DNA from: Chrysoperla carnea
Lineage: Eukaryota > Arthropoda > Insecta > Neuroptera > Chrysopidae
Reading direction: 5' to 3'
DNA length: 64,000 nucleotides
Assembly: GCF_905475395.1 (NCBI RefSeq)
Contig: NC_058340.1
Span: forward strand, 64,520,181 to 64,584,180
Positions 20,701 through 35,700 of the stretch are shown here, piece by piece. How positions within the stretch are numbered: position 1 is the stretch's first letter; each line of letters begins with the position of its first letter. The notes beneath the pieces were generated by a model. It saw only the letters and a list, made by a program, of their open reading frames with translations, ran no database searches and was not told the DNA's origin. A program made the translations under genes and the position numbers.

Positions 20701-23700
20701 TTAATCATAGAAATGAACAAAAAACACTCGCGCGAGGATGAAAGAATACTACAGACCAACGCTCTTACCAACTGAGCTACCGACGTGTGTTTTCATTCTA
20801 TTTGCTTGTGATGTCTTTTTGTATAAATAATGTTATACGCCTTTTTGAAGCATATATACAATGCTAAAACTTACACCCTGTAGAAGTAAGTACTTATAGT
20901 ATTACTCACGGCTTCCACCATTTAATTCGGTCCCTTTTTATAAGAAATAAGTATTTTTTTCTATTCTATTTTCATTTTTCTAAGTACATTACATTTAATG
21001 TTTTTGTTTGTCTTACTATAAAAAAAATTTGTGTACTTTTATTTATTAACTTTTGTAATGGAATTTTGTTTTTCAAATATTTTGATTTTAATTGGAATTG
21101 AATAATATATATATTTTTACTTTAATTCACAAATGATTTGTACTCAACAGGAACGGATTAATCGATTTGTGCCCAACAAGAACGGTTGAATCGAAAATTG
21201 TGAACGGATCTTATTGGAATTTTTTTGAAATCCACCAACTTTGGGTCATACTTTTCACTTGTGATAATTTTTCGGTAGCTATCATTTATGTGCTTAATTC
21301 CGGGACCGGGACTCCACATTCTTAAAACCTATTAAAACTAGGTTATTTTTGATTACAAATTTGAAAAGTTTGACCAAAGTTTAGTAGGATTACATACTTG
21401 GTTTATCAAAATTGGATAAAATTTGAATGTGATAGAGCAAAATTAATTTTTTATATTCTGATGATGTCATAAAGTTAAAAAATTCGATTCGAACACAGGC
21501 AAATTCGATCCGATCTTATTAGAATTTTTTTTGAAACCCATTAATTTTGGGTCATTCTTTTTAGCTGTGATGTCAACTTTTCGCTAGCTATCACTTATGT
21601 AGTTAATTCTGGGACCAGGACTCCTCATTCTTAAAACCTAATAGAGCTGGGTTAATTTTGATCACAAATTTGAAAAGTATGACCCAACTTTAGTAGGATT
21701 ACATACTCTGTTTATCGAAATTGGATTAAATTTAGATTTGATAGAGCAAAGTTAAATTTTTTGGCTTCTGATGACGTCATAAAGTTAAAAAATTCGTTTT
21801 TTTTATAACTCATGCAGATTGGATCCGAACTTATTGGATTTTTTTTGAAACCTACTAATTTTGGGTCATTATTTTCAGCTGCAATGTCAGTTTTTCGCTA
21901 ACTATCTCTTATGTGCCTAATTACGGGACCAGGGCTCCATATTCTTGAAACGTATTAGAGCAAGGTTTATTTTGATCACAAATTTAAAAATTATGACCCA
22001 AGTTTAGTAGGATTACACGCTTGGTTTATCAAAATTGGATAAAATTTGAATGTGATTATGGTGACTCTTCCTCATTTTGCCTTTATTCTTATGTTTAATA
22101 CTATCAGTATACGAATTTTCATCAAAATCGTTAGGCCGATCCCGATATATAAAGGGAGCAACCTAAATACTTGCCACCGGCGCTATGTACCCTCGTTACG
22201 GCGCTGATTGAAATAATCGAAAACTAATGTAAAAAAATATCTATTTTTGAATAATAATATTTTATGAGTTTCGACTCTTCAATGGTAAAAACTATCTTTT
22301 AATTCGATCTATTAAACTTTTTTTTTATAACCTCGCGTCATATATTATATTGTACATACAAACATGTCATATATTTACATATTAAATAATGGTATTAAAA
22401 CATTTTCGGATATAATTGAATTGGGACCATGAACTATCAACTTAAAATATCATGACATAAATATTAAATGTTCAAACATTAAAGTTGTACCGAAAACCAT
22501 GTCGTATGTCGTTAACATTCTATGACTTACTTCACTCATTGAGTTATATCATTCACTTTCTGATATCAAGTTATTGTTTCTGTCCCGTAAATCGAAATTG
22601 AGGTGTCTACAATGCTTTCTCGTTCTCAGTACATCACGTAATGTTTTCAGTTATTACCACACTTTTCTATTTACGTGAGTGGATTCGTTTTTACGAGTCT
22701 ACTATACTTTATCATTGTGACGATTCTCAGAAATGCTGCGCTTTCGAGTTTGACGTGTCTAAACATGTCAATTTAACCGTATTTTGATTATTTACGGCGT
22801 TGGTTGAGTCTTAATCTCGTAGCACGTCAATAATGGCCTCATTACTGGTTTTTTCGGAAACGTTTATCAAATATTTGCATAATAGAGCAGTTGCATTAAT
22901 TTTTTTCGCCACTAATTCATCTATAAATGAACGAATAATTAATCTAAAGTAAATTAAGGTAATTTTTTCCGCTTGTTTCCATGTGAAATTATGTTATAAT
23001 ATAGTGAAAACAAGTTGAGAGACAAATCATTTATCATCGTACACAAATCACATGAAAAATCAATTTTTTTAAATAATTTTCTTAATTTTTCTTCGTAATT
23101 TATAATAAACTTTCAAAAAAGAATAAAATTTTTTGCGCCGTTTATCCAGTCCGATAGGTACTTGAAACATGGTCGTTTAACAGGGTAATGTATACTGTCT
23201 ATCTCACGTCGGTAATATTTTAAACGAAGGTAAAGCAAAAAAAGTTAAGAAATTTATCATCCTCTACCAGCAACCAAGTTAAATCAATTAATTTAATTGA
23301 ACCATAATTGTGCAATTAGTTGATATATATATCGCTACATGAATATAGTAATTGTTTATATTGCAATCATGCGGTTATTATGTTAACATTACTATTTGTA
23401 CTCGGTTACTATATCGTACTGATGATAAACCTTCGGGAAAACTATTTTTTCTCAAGTTTAAATGAATCTTAAGAAAGTAATTACTCTGTATAAGATTGCC
23501 AAGATAGTAAACATTAATATGCATATTCACTCATAGCCACTGTAAATGGCTTTTTTAACTAAATATTTGAATTTATTCCAAAAATGATGCAATATAATCG
23601 ACTGTCCCCTAACTAAATATTACATGAATATCTCTACCACTAAATTTGTTTTTATTAGGACAGATAAAAACATTATATAAAATATTAAAATTATATTTTT

Positions 23701-26700
23701 GATATAAAAAAATTATTTTAATAGTTTTTTACTGTACAATATCTTCTTTATGGGTTAAACAATAAAAATATTTTTGATTGTAATTAAAAAATTATATCAA
23801 ACAATATAAATTTTATTATTTTATCAATTTTATAAAATGCTTTAGGTTATACTTTTAAACGTGTATAATATTACGATTTTAGATTTGTCACATTATGATT
23901 TCGATTTAGTTTATCGAGACTGTTTTATAGGCGTTTCTTTTTTAAAATATTTCCTTTCTGATGTATAACAGCTTTTACAATTTATTTTGTTACTAGCCTG
24001 ATACCCGTCCGTTTCACTGGGCTTAAAAGTAAAACACCGCTTTATGATAGATAATATCTGTTTTAATTGACAGGCAAAAAATTTTGAATTAAGTTATTCT
24101 CAAGGAGATGGTTATTCAAAAATTTATTTCATTCAGTAAAAAAGTTAGTTTACGTACACTCACTTTATTCAAAACTGTTTATTATGACATTGATATTAAG
24201 ATTGAACAAGCACCAAGGCAATTTTAAATAAAAACGTGAATTTTCTTATATGAAGTTGGACTAAGTATAAATCAATTCTGAAAATTTTAGGGGGGTTGCT
24301 CGATTATTGAAAGAAATAAATGTCTTTAAAAGTAGTCATATTTATCTTATAGGAAAACGGTAGATGGATTATATGTTTTCATAGATTTCTACAAAACTAG
24401 TCGGTGGAAAATAAACTATTTAAATTAAAGTTAAACCTTGAATCATTGAAAACCAGTTGTGTACAACTAATTAAGGAGGTATGAGCACGGTAGGAGAGAT
24501 ATAAATTTAAAAAATATATATTTTCAATTTTGATGGTGAATTATTCTATAACTTGGAGAAATTTTCAAAATATCGAAACTTGAAAAGTTTGTTTAATTAT
24601 TTATCTTTCGATATTTCGGAAACCAAAGCAGATATCGAAAATTTTTAATCTTATTTTTTGAACCTAAAAATTCATCATCAATGTTGAATGAAAATAAGTT
24701 ACAAATACTATACCATACTGCTCGTACTACCTTAAGTGGTATCATAAATATAAAAACCGTTTATACGCCTAGGAAAAGCTACAAAATACCCAATTCCTTC
24801 CGTCTTTTCTTATCGTATAATAATTATATATACATTTACTTCCTTACATGACATGACAATACGCTTTTCTATATTCATGAACTTGAAAATTATTTGTTTC
24901 AATCATTAACTTTCTTTTTTTGTATGTAGTAGGTAATATAAACTTCCTAGACTTGCGTGCACGATCACTATTAACTTGGTTCGAAAACACTCATATTACC
25001 CACTATACATATCCGTTCCACTTTTATACAGTGTCATTCAAAGAAAAGGAAAGCGTATTTTTCTTAAAATTAGGTAAAAATTTTATTTATGGAGGTATGA
25101 TCGTACTACTAGTTGTTTTCTGTCCGCTTCACTGGTCTCACACATCGTTCTTCAAACATAATCAGAATAAACATACAACAAATGAAAGAATCCCGCAATA
25201 TCACTTTGGAAAATGGGGTGAAACTTTTTCTAAACTTAGCCCCCCCCTACCCTAAACTGTTCTTCGAATCATTCTGATCAAAAGCTCTCATGACACGGAG
25301 TACTTTTCGAGCTACGGGAGATCAAAGTTGTACATATATTATATTTATAGTCCTATATGATTAGCAAAATGGCTTTCTGTGAAATTTTTTCAAACCACCC
25401 CAAAATGTTCTTCAGATCGCTCTGATCAAAAGCTCTTACGGTCACAAAATTTTTTAACGGGTAGTTTTCGAGCTACGAGCTATATAACTTTTACGTTTGT
25501 GTACCTTTGATCGCATGTAGCTCGAAAACTACTCGTTAACGGGAGTTGCACCGATTTAGATAAAACATCTAAGAATACCCGCTAGAAAATTTGCTTTCAA
25601 ATTTAAAAACAAAACCGATTTCAAATCGTTTCAACAGCTTAAGAGGTGAAACAGATTGACAGACACACACACATAGCGATCAAACTTTTAACACCCCTTT
25701 TTGCGTCCGAGGTTAAAAAACTTTCAAAAATCGTGAAAATGAGAAAAAAAGGCCAAAATCTAGCTAAAATAGGCACTTTCAAGTCTCTTCCTTACGGGTC
25801 GAACTAGTGGATCATAATGATGTAGCGATATTTTACGAATTTCACAAAATCAATATTAAAACTAACTTAGATAGAGAGCTATTTTTTTCTAAAGATTCTT
25901 CAAATTATTCCAATAATTTGAACACTATGTAAATAATAAATTTTAAATATATTCAGTTTTTATATTGAAATAAAAAGCAATCAAAAGTTTCAAATTGACA
26001 GCTAGCAGTTATATATAAAAAAATGAATATATTAAATTAAAAAAATCACTTAAAAACACCAATTTCTTCTATGTACTTCTTCAAACAAAGATGAATATAG
26101 AAAAAGTCTAGTTCATTTACATATTTGCATCAAGTGTCAGAAATTCGAATACCAAATATATTCAAAACTTGATGGGTTAAAATTTAAATATCAATTTTTA
26201 CATAAAAATTTATGAAATTTGAATATGAATACAAAGTATCAAATCGTAGCATTTTTGGCTAGAAAATTCAAACCTTTTTTTCTTTTAAACGAATAAAACT
26301 TTCATATAAATCAATTAATTAAAATTAATTAATCAATTAATTTACACTCAAAGTTTTAATTAGACTTTATGATATTTTTCATGGTCATAAGTTAAATCAG
26401 ATTTGTCTGGATTAAAAAAAAATGATTGTCTGGATGAAAAATGGCCCAAGTTGAGGCAGTCACGAATTTTGTCTACAATGTTTAAGTAATTAAAAAATTA
26501 AAATTATTCATGTGAACTGGTGACAGAAGTGAACAATTTGGAATAACTCTGTGTTTTTTTGTATTTTTAAATTAATTAATATTTTATAATTAGTAAATTA
26601 AAATTATTTACGCGGCTATAAAAAGTTATTATAAATAATTAAAAAATTATTGTTTTTTTGTATTTATTAAATTAATTAAAATTACCTATCATAAATATTA

Positions 26701-29700
26701 AAAAAATATTTGATTTGATATATTTAATTTCTAGCGTTTATTTTCGCATCACGTGAGATCAGTGCTTTTTCTCGTTCAAACTCGTGAATACCTCAGCTTG
26801 GGTCTTTTTTTCCAGGCAATCATTTTTTTCCTTGAATAACACTTTCAACTCTACAATTGGGCATAAGTTTGATCACTATAACATATGGAACAAGTAACCT
26901 CCTTCTCTTGGGGTCATACGGAATCCCGACAATCATGGTGCTTATTCCTTATTAACGTGAATACCATCATTCCTTATGGTTTTCATCAATGTTACAGATA
27001 CTCTGGAAATTTTATAGTCGCGCGCCTCTTGGACCATTACACTGAGTGTTACAACAAGTTATTTGTGCCTTATTTTCTACGTTAATGGTGAATTTTGTGA
27101 ATTTAGTCGAAAAATCAGAAAATTTTTCGATATGTGTCTTGGTTTTCGAAATATCGAAAGCTAAATAATTAATCAAAATTTTCAATTCTCGATATTTTGA
27201 AAATTACTCCATATATCGAAAAAATTTATTCTTACTTTTCGTCTTACATTATGAAGTTGACCATTTTTTGTGTGCCCATTACCATGCTCATACATCCTTA
27301 ATTAATCGGGCACAACGGGTTTTTTGTTTTCAATAATTTACTAAGGTTTTAACTTTAGTTTAAATAGTTTTTGTTCAATTTCCACCAACTAGTTTTGGAG
27401 AAATCTATGAAAACATATTATCCATCTACCGTTTTCCCATAAGACTAATGTTAAATATACTTACTTTTGAAGTCATTTATTTATTTAAATAATCGGACAA
27501 CCCCCTATTCTATTTTCAGAATTGATTTATACTTAGTTCAACTTCATATAAAAAGAAAATCAAGCCTTTTATCCAAAATTGCTCCGATGCTCGTACATCC
27601 CAAAAATAAATCTTTACTGCATCTCAGAAAATTTATTTTAAACACAATCGCTACCCTTTTTTACGTTTTTACAAAGCTCTAAAAAAGCTTTGCAAAGTAT
27701 ATTTTTGTAGTATGACAAATACTTTTTTATAGCTAATAAATATGATAACATGTCAGAATATTAACGATACATATTTTTCATGTGTTTTTTTTTTTTTAAT
27801 TTCAAATACAAATTCATAAAACACAATGATTAGCAGCTTGTCTAAAAATAATAGAATATTTAATAACATATAAAAACATTAGCTTAATTACGATTTTATC
27901 ATGTCAAATGATTTATTATTAAAAAAATATATAATTTTATTTTATCTATCTATAAAAGTATAAAAGTGTTTCTTTCTGTCTTTTTATATTTATTATTATT
28001 ATTATTATTATTATATTTTTTTTTTTTGAAAAGGAAGAAATGACCTATTTTATGATAGATAATTATGCATAATTTATTGTCAAAAATCAATAAATCATAA
28101 TATATTATATGTATAAATATTACATATAATATCCTGCTTATTTGTGGGGGTTTTATAGCGTTTGTTAATATTCTGAAATTTTATAGATAAATAATATATT
28201 ATGTGTCTCAAAATTAACGCAAGAAGTCAATTTGCTAGAAAACACAGTTTTTTAATTGAAAATTGTACATTTTTTATTAATTCATCAAGTTAAAAGTATC
28301 AGGGTTATCTGTAGAATAGCATATCTGGTAAAATTTATAGCATATTAAGTAACATTCCAAGGTCTTGATGACTCGTAGTTTTTGCCAAAATTTTCCTTGA
28401 GCATTTTGTATAAATGTATAGCTAAATAATGATGATACAAATCTAAATTCCATCGACGTGTGAGTGGTCGCAGGCTTGTTGTCGGAAACCTAAGACTTCA
28501 AAAAACATCATGGAAAACATTCAAATTAATTTTAAAACCTTGCCCAACAGAGAAAAGGCATTCTTTTTTCATCGAGTCCTCAAGTTTAAAAAACCCTAAA
28601 CTACCAGCTATCACGCTATCTTTAATTTTTCATTTTCATCACTTGACCGTGGTGAAAGGTAAACATTCAATTCTTGCGTTAATTTTGGAACAACTTTTAT
28701 ATTATTATACAGGCTGTCACAGGAATGTGTGATCCAAATATTCAGTAGTTATCGTATAAACTTGAATTTCTTAATGAAATCAACAATTTCTATGATTATT
28801 TTGAACCAAACATTACTTTGAGTTAAACCGTATAAGAAGGATGATTTGCAGAAGTAATTTTTAGAGCCATGTAGCCGCAAAAATAACTTGCCATTCAACC
28901 GCAAAATTAACTAGATTTTTATGTTTTTGGACAAGTTATATCAATTAAAATAAAAAACATGAAAAGCTTGCTCATTGGAGGAATAGATTAATATTTTTTT
29001 AGATATTCTTAGAGCCGTTTCGAAAAAAAAGGTTTTATATCTCCTAATTGTTAAATGAACCCGATTTATGTGTTCAAATTATTGTGTTTTTGTGATTTTT
29101 TCACTCTTTGAATTAGACTTTGAATTTCTGCCGAAACATTTCGGTTTATAAAAAAAATGAGAAGTCATGTGTGTAAAGCCTTGATCATTTTAAGGTCACG
29201 TAAATATGCTGGTGAAATTAATTTTTCTACCCTTTGAAACGTGTTTTTAAAACATTTAAAAAAAAAATTGCTTTTCTAGAAAGATTTTGAACTATCTTGC
29301 AACTTTTGTGATACCTTGTATATTGAATTTGTATCAGAATATTGTAATATTAAATTAGATTGAAACATATTTTGTTATTATAGGTATATCAGTAACGTCA
29401 TAGGTGTATTATTTTTGTAGTCAAATATTTATATGAGATATCAACACGATATTTTTCGTGTTTCGAAACACAAAAAGTTATGAAACTTTATCTTCAATTA
29501 CTTATATCATTATTTTGAGTGGTAAAAATTATCTATTAAAAATTATTACTTTTTGAAATATATATTTTTACCTAAAGACCGTGAGCTCATATTGGCGCCC
29601 ATAATTCTATGATTAATTTTAAACGTCTTTTGGAAATTTGATCTTGTGGTAAGACAGCTGGTATCTTTGCATGAGCTGGTATCTTTGATTTCTGAGAGTG

Positions 29701-32700
29701 GTTGCCTTAGCCATCGCGGGGTGCAGTTAGTAAGCAGTAATGAAGCAATCTAAATTCTGCCAGACAAATTAAAAGTACATTTTTAGCAACGAAAAAACCG
29801 CCTGGTTCAATTATAAATGGCTAAAATGACATAAAGTAGTTTTCTAACTCTTTCGACTTTCTTCATTTTGTTTTACATATAGTAGTGTTGGAAACATATA
29901 GAGAAAAATCGAAAAACTTAGTTTCCTTATTAACTTGATCAATCCTTCTCAAAAGACAGGCAAAATGAATCTTAGAATTTTCGATTCAATATATGCACAC
30001 GGTCGCGAATGCTAGCTAGCATTGCAGTCATGCTTATAAATAATAGTCATTTCATAGTTATAAAAAAGTGGAGTTTTTTTTTATAAAAACACATTTTACA
30101 TATTTATTGAAATTTTTATTGTTTTATTAACTTTGATATTTAGGTCGCAAACAACATATTTTCACAAGTCATGTCAGCAGATTTTATGCCAACATTCAAT
30201 TATTTTGATATATAAATCATAACCTGATGTAAGTAACTTTGATCACATCGATTATATTCTGATAGGAAGCATAATTTCCTCGAGTTTTTCCATAATTCCT
30301 ATCTTGTCGTTATTTTTCGTGCAAATTATCCGTTTAGATAAAAAATTCTAGATTAAATAATATTTTTATTTTAAGAAATTTTCCACATTTTCACCGACAG
30401 CTAACAATTTTCTATTCTATCTATTATCTCCCAGGATCTAAATTGACTATTAGATTATTAAAGCAACCCGGAGAACTCCAATCTGATGTCAGGACATGAT
30501 GTTCCCTCATCAAACTCAACGCAATTTTTGTTATTTTTTAAATTTTTAACTACAAAACGAGCTCTTAGCCATTATAGATTAAAACAAGTGAAAACAAACA
30601 ATTGACTGAGTTAATTGTTGAAATACCATGCATAGTCAGTGTTGATTTCTTGATCACATTACACATACAAACATGTGACACATACATAACTGATAATCAA
30701 GTATAGTACACATTATAAAATTTCCGCCTAATTGGCGCCCTCACGGGTAAACAATGATGTTGACGAAAAAATGTTTCAAACAAAAGTTGTTTAATTTTTA
30801 ATAAGGAACATTTTTTACATTTAAACTTTTGTTTTATCTCTAACGGTTTACAAGATGGGTCCTACGGACCCTAGACCCAATTGACCTATGATGCTCATTT
30901 ACGAACTTGACCTCAGTTTTTACGTCCTGAGTACGCTGTAAAAATTTCAGCTCGATATGTTTTTTCGTTTTTGAGTTATCATATCCACAGACGGACGGGC
31001 GGACGGACGGACAACCGGAAATGGACTAATTAGGTGATTTTATGAACACCTATGACAAAATTTTTTTCCTAGCATCATTATTTTTAAGCGTTACAAACTT
31101 GGGACTAAACTTAATATACTATGTATATTTCATATGTACATGGTATAATGATCCATCGTGTATACAAAAACATGTTCCATATGAAACAAAACTTATATTT
31201 TTTTCAAATTTTTGACTTCTACTAACTGAATCGGATTATATGAATTTGCATGACTTTTGCGTGATTATTCAGATGTTTATCTCATTATCGTCGAGTGATA
31301 AATTTAACTCTGTTATCGGGTATAAAATTTTATAGTTTTAAATAGTGAACAATGTGACGCCATTGACTATTAAACAGTACATTTCCCTATCCATATAAAG
31401 ACAACTTGAATTATGGTAATTTATGCAAAACAATAATAATATTTATATTTATATATCGTATTATGGTTACCTATATTAAATCACCTAAAACTTGAATAAT
31501 ATATGCATAATTTTGTGGTACAAATATAATATTATTTATTATATTTGATAAAGGTATTATTTTGTTATATTATATATTTATTTAATAATGAAACTCAAAA
31601 GCTCAAATCTCAAGTAAATAAATATTAGATACCTAACATTTATTACCAAAACTTACGAAGTACCTAAATATTAACAAATTTAATGAAATAAACTAATTTA
31701 ATTTATTTATGGAGTCATTATTGGTATCATAAAATATGATGTTTTATGTACCTCAAATAAACACAGATTTCGAACATTTTTGGATACAATTTTCGGGAAA
31801 AAGTGTGGTACCTTAAAATTACGCCAGTTAATCCATTAACTTAATTGAGTATTCCTTCAGTTTTTTGCAAAATATTTATCGAGAATTATTACCGAGAGAA
31901 TGGTTGTCCATAAACTTCTTTTCAAGTGAAATTAAATAAATTGACTTCGATGTTCAAAAAGTATGTATTACTATCCGTTTGTTTTATAATTCTGAAAGTA
32001 AGGATGTTTGTTTGTTTGTTTGTTACGCTTTCACGTAAAAACTAGCGAATGGATTTAAATGAAACTGTACAGCAATATAACTCACATCAGAATAATATAT
32101 CCCTATGTATTATAAATTTGAAAGTAAGTATGTTTGTTTGTTTGTTTGTTTGTTACGCTTTCACGCAAAAACTAGCGAATGGATTTGGATGAAACTGTAC
32201 AGCAATATAGCTCAATAAATATACTCAATGAATTATGACTATTTTACACTTAAAAAAATTGAAAATTGTGCAAATATTTTAGCTGTGTAAAGCAATTCCT
32301 TCGAGTGTTATGGAAGGGGAATAAGTGAGATCAAGACAGGTAGAAGCAAAGCGGTGGTTTTTACTTTTAAGCCCAGTGAAGCGGACGAGTATCAAGCTAG
32401 TTTATTTTATAATGATACTCAAAAACCGCACAAGTGCATAAATATTAACACTGTGTAAGTACGTGGCAGATACACATAGAACTAAATATTGGCAAATTTA
32501 ATATAATATACAAATCTAATTTATTTGTGGACTCATTTTCAGAACAAATAAAAGTTTTGTCATTAAAATTTACCACAAATAAATTTAGATTTAAAACAAA
32601 TTTTGGATAGAATTATCTATAGGAAACATTCAGGGTATCCCCCGATGCTGTAATGAAGAGTATACGGCGATATAAGACGTGTACCCTGTGGTTTGACCTA

Positions 32701-35700
32701 ATAGATTGGTGTTTACCCTGTGTAGGAAAGCATCCATTAATCACGTGTCTCCACCCAGAGGGGGAGGGGATTAGTTCAAAAGCCTCGCTGAGCGCAAGAT
32801 GACAAGATGTCAATTTTCTTGATATATTTTTTTAGCACAATGAAAATGATTTCCAGTTTAAGTTGCGGTACATGGATATTTAATTTCAAGTTCGGGTACT
32901 TTTATATTTTTTGAACGCCATAATTTTTCCATGCTGTCCTGCCAGTGTCCAAAAGTACAAAATGTCTTCTTGACTTGATACTAAAAAAACTACGTTCCAC
33001 CTAGGATGAATCGATTGTTGAGTTTATTACGAGATGCAATTTAGTGGCAAAGCAAAATCTAATTTCGTTTTTTAAATATGCTTCCCATAAAGCTTTAAAA
33101 ACTTTGAAGTGTTTTTTAATATTTTTGCCTTTCTTTCATTTTTATGAGCTTTTTACATGACAAAACTAAATAAAAAATTTTGCTTACGCTATTCTTAAGG
33201 CCCACACACATTGACAGAGTTTTGGCGGACATATTGGCGTATTTGTCAGCTTTATATTTATTAAGAGACTTAAACTTGGAGAAAAAAGCCCGTACAGATT
33301 CTTTAAATATGATATGATATGCTAGTATGGAAAAAAGCGTCTGTGAACTTTATCGAATTATTTAATTTCGTTTCTAAAACAACTTTTTGTAACGTAAAAT
33401 ACGAAAACTCTCATTGCAACAAAAACCCTTCAATACAATTCATTAACCTTTTCTAAAAGTTTTTCATAAAACAAACTATGGCTGAGGTGTTAAACAGACA
33501 AATCTCATTCCACCTCTTTCAAAACAAAAGAGGATAATGAAAAGATGAGGTTTGCATATAAATATAAAATGATATTAAAACTAACCCTTTTCCTACCGGG
33601 TATTCGAGAAAATAGAAATTTTAAAATGTTTACATTAAATTATTTAAAGAAAACCCTTAATTTATTATTCGACTTTTAATTCAATTTTAAATATTATTTC
33701 TATTACTTTTTCGGGGGTGTTAAAAGTTTTGCTGGAAATGACAACGGAAAACGATATAGAATTCTAAGCAAAAAGTGTCATTGAAACATATTTCGAAATT
33801 AAATACTTTCCGAGCTATTGGCAATCGAAATTCGGAGTATTTAAAGTAAATAATTAAATATACATCATATTTTTCTACTATTTGACGTTAAATACTTTGG
33901 AGAATTTCAATCGCCAAAACCCCCGATAAGTATTGACTTTTCGAAGTAGGTTTCAATGACAATTTTTGCTTAGAATTCATTCCCATATCGATTTTGGTTG
34001 TCGTTTTCAAAAATTTGTACACCCACGATCGCACCCACGCACGTTTACGGCATAAGTGGTTTCTGAAACGATATTTTTCGTTAAGACACAAAAAAATAAT
34101 ATTGATTTCTGTATTTTGTTTGAATTTCAAATAATTTTCACTCATTTAGTAACTAAATAGTAGTTAATGTTTACCGATATATTTCAAAACGTCATATGAC
34201 TTCGTGGAGTCGAACGAACGATACTAAAAACTATACCGTCAACTATTAAAGGGTTAAAATAATAATGACTATGGAATCCTTTTTAAAGAGTAAACTTTCT
34301 AAATCATATAAATATTAAAACAAATGTTTATTAATTAAACACCAATTATAAATTTATATAATAATAATTTATAATTTGAAAATTAATATACACATAACAC
34401 GATAGATAAGTATCAACACGAAACATAACAGAAATACGACCTATTATAGTTAATATACTACTCTGTCTATATAAACAACTATTATTTTTAATTTAATTAT
34501 ATTATAATGCGATAAAAATAATCAATTTTAATGTCTTTGAAAAGTCATGCTAAACTTGAAACTCCATTAACAAGTTGAACATTTGGCAGCAGAATAACCG
34601 AGGGATTCTCTTGTATGACCACATTAAAATAGTTGGATATGACAGCTATTATACAAATAGTGTATGTGAATTAGGTTTTTAATCGTCCAACAGTGACTTC
34701 ATCAACTTATACAGAAAATATCATTCAATTCAATTTGTTTAAAACTAAAAAATATATCAGTATAAGGAAACTCGTTCGTATTTTGATATCCCCATAAATC
34801 AGCAAAAATTCGAGGGTGTTTCGATAAAAGATTAGAGAAAAATATTTGTATACTCTGTTTATATGAAATATATATCAAGGTATACTAAGTTTGTAACGTT
34901 TAAAAATATTCATTCTGCAAATAAAATTTTGGTATAGGTGTTCATAAAATCACCTTTTAGTCCATTTTCGGTTACACGCAAAAAGATATCAAGTTGCAAT
35001 TTTTATAGCGTGCTCAGAACGTAAAAAGTGAGTCTGAGTTTGTAAATCAGCAACGTAGGTCAATTGGGTCTTGGGTTCGTAGGACCCATCTTGTAAACCG
35101 TTAGAAATAGAACAAAATATTAGTGTAAAAATGTTCCTTTTAAACATTTTTTCATAAAAATCACTGTTTACTACTCTGCGGGTGCAAATAAGGACAAAAT
35201 TTTTTCAACAATTAATTGAGACAATTGTTTTTTTTTTCACTTGTTTATTAACAAATTTATTGCGTTTATGTTATGGAATAAAAATTTTACCTAAAAATGG
35301 TCCTTCTTTTAATTACGCCTATGTATTTAATACTAATAGCTTACAGAAAAAAAGCGTTTAAACTATATTGGAAAAGTTGAAAATTCGAATAAAATTATTT
35401 TGAGGTCGAAAATAGATGGCTAAAACCTTAAATTATTAGATATTCTTGGAAAAAATAAGTTGGCTCAAATTATATTTTTTATTGAAGTTTTTTTCAAAAT
35501 ATACTCTGTACTCTCTGAATTCACGCTTTTTTGAAACCAGTTCCTCAATTAAGAAGCGATTTTATAAATACAGAAAATTATATTATGTAAATTACGCTGA
35601 GATTTAGCGTAAGTGCAACTTATTCGCATATTTATTCAAAATCATCATAACAACCGATTTTTTTAAATTAATAGTAACTGTACTATAAACAATATTTATA

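Noticed and set aside
24920-25255. 111-codon plus-strand frame
   Set aside because: Sits against transposon-derived repeat with internal repetition; no domain and no conserved start context.
30993-31013. GACGGACGG short tandem run, considered as a regulatory array
   Set aside because: It is the variable part of dispersed family R1, also seen in diverged form in copy 3.
32613-32813. Minus-strand 66-codon frame in KChIP intron 3, considered as an alternative KChIP first exon
   Set aside because: No phase-1 donor at the needed place and no similarity to KChIP N-termini.
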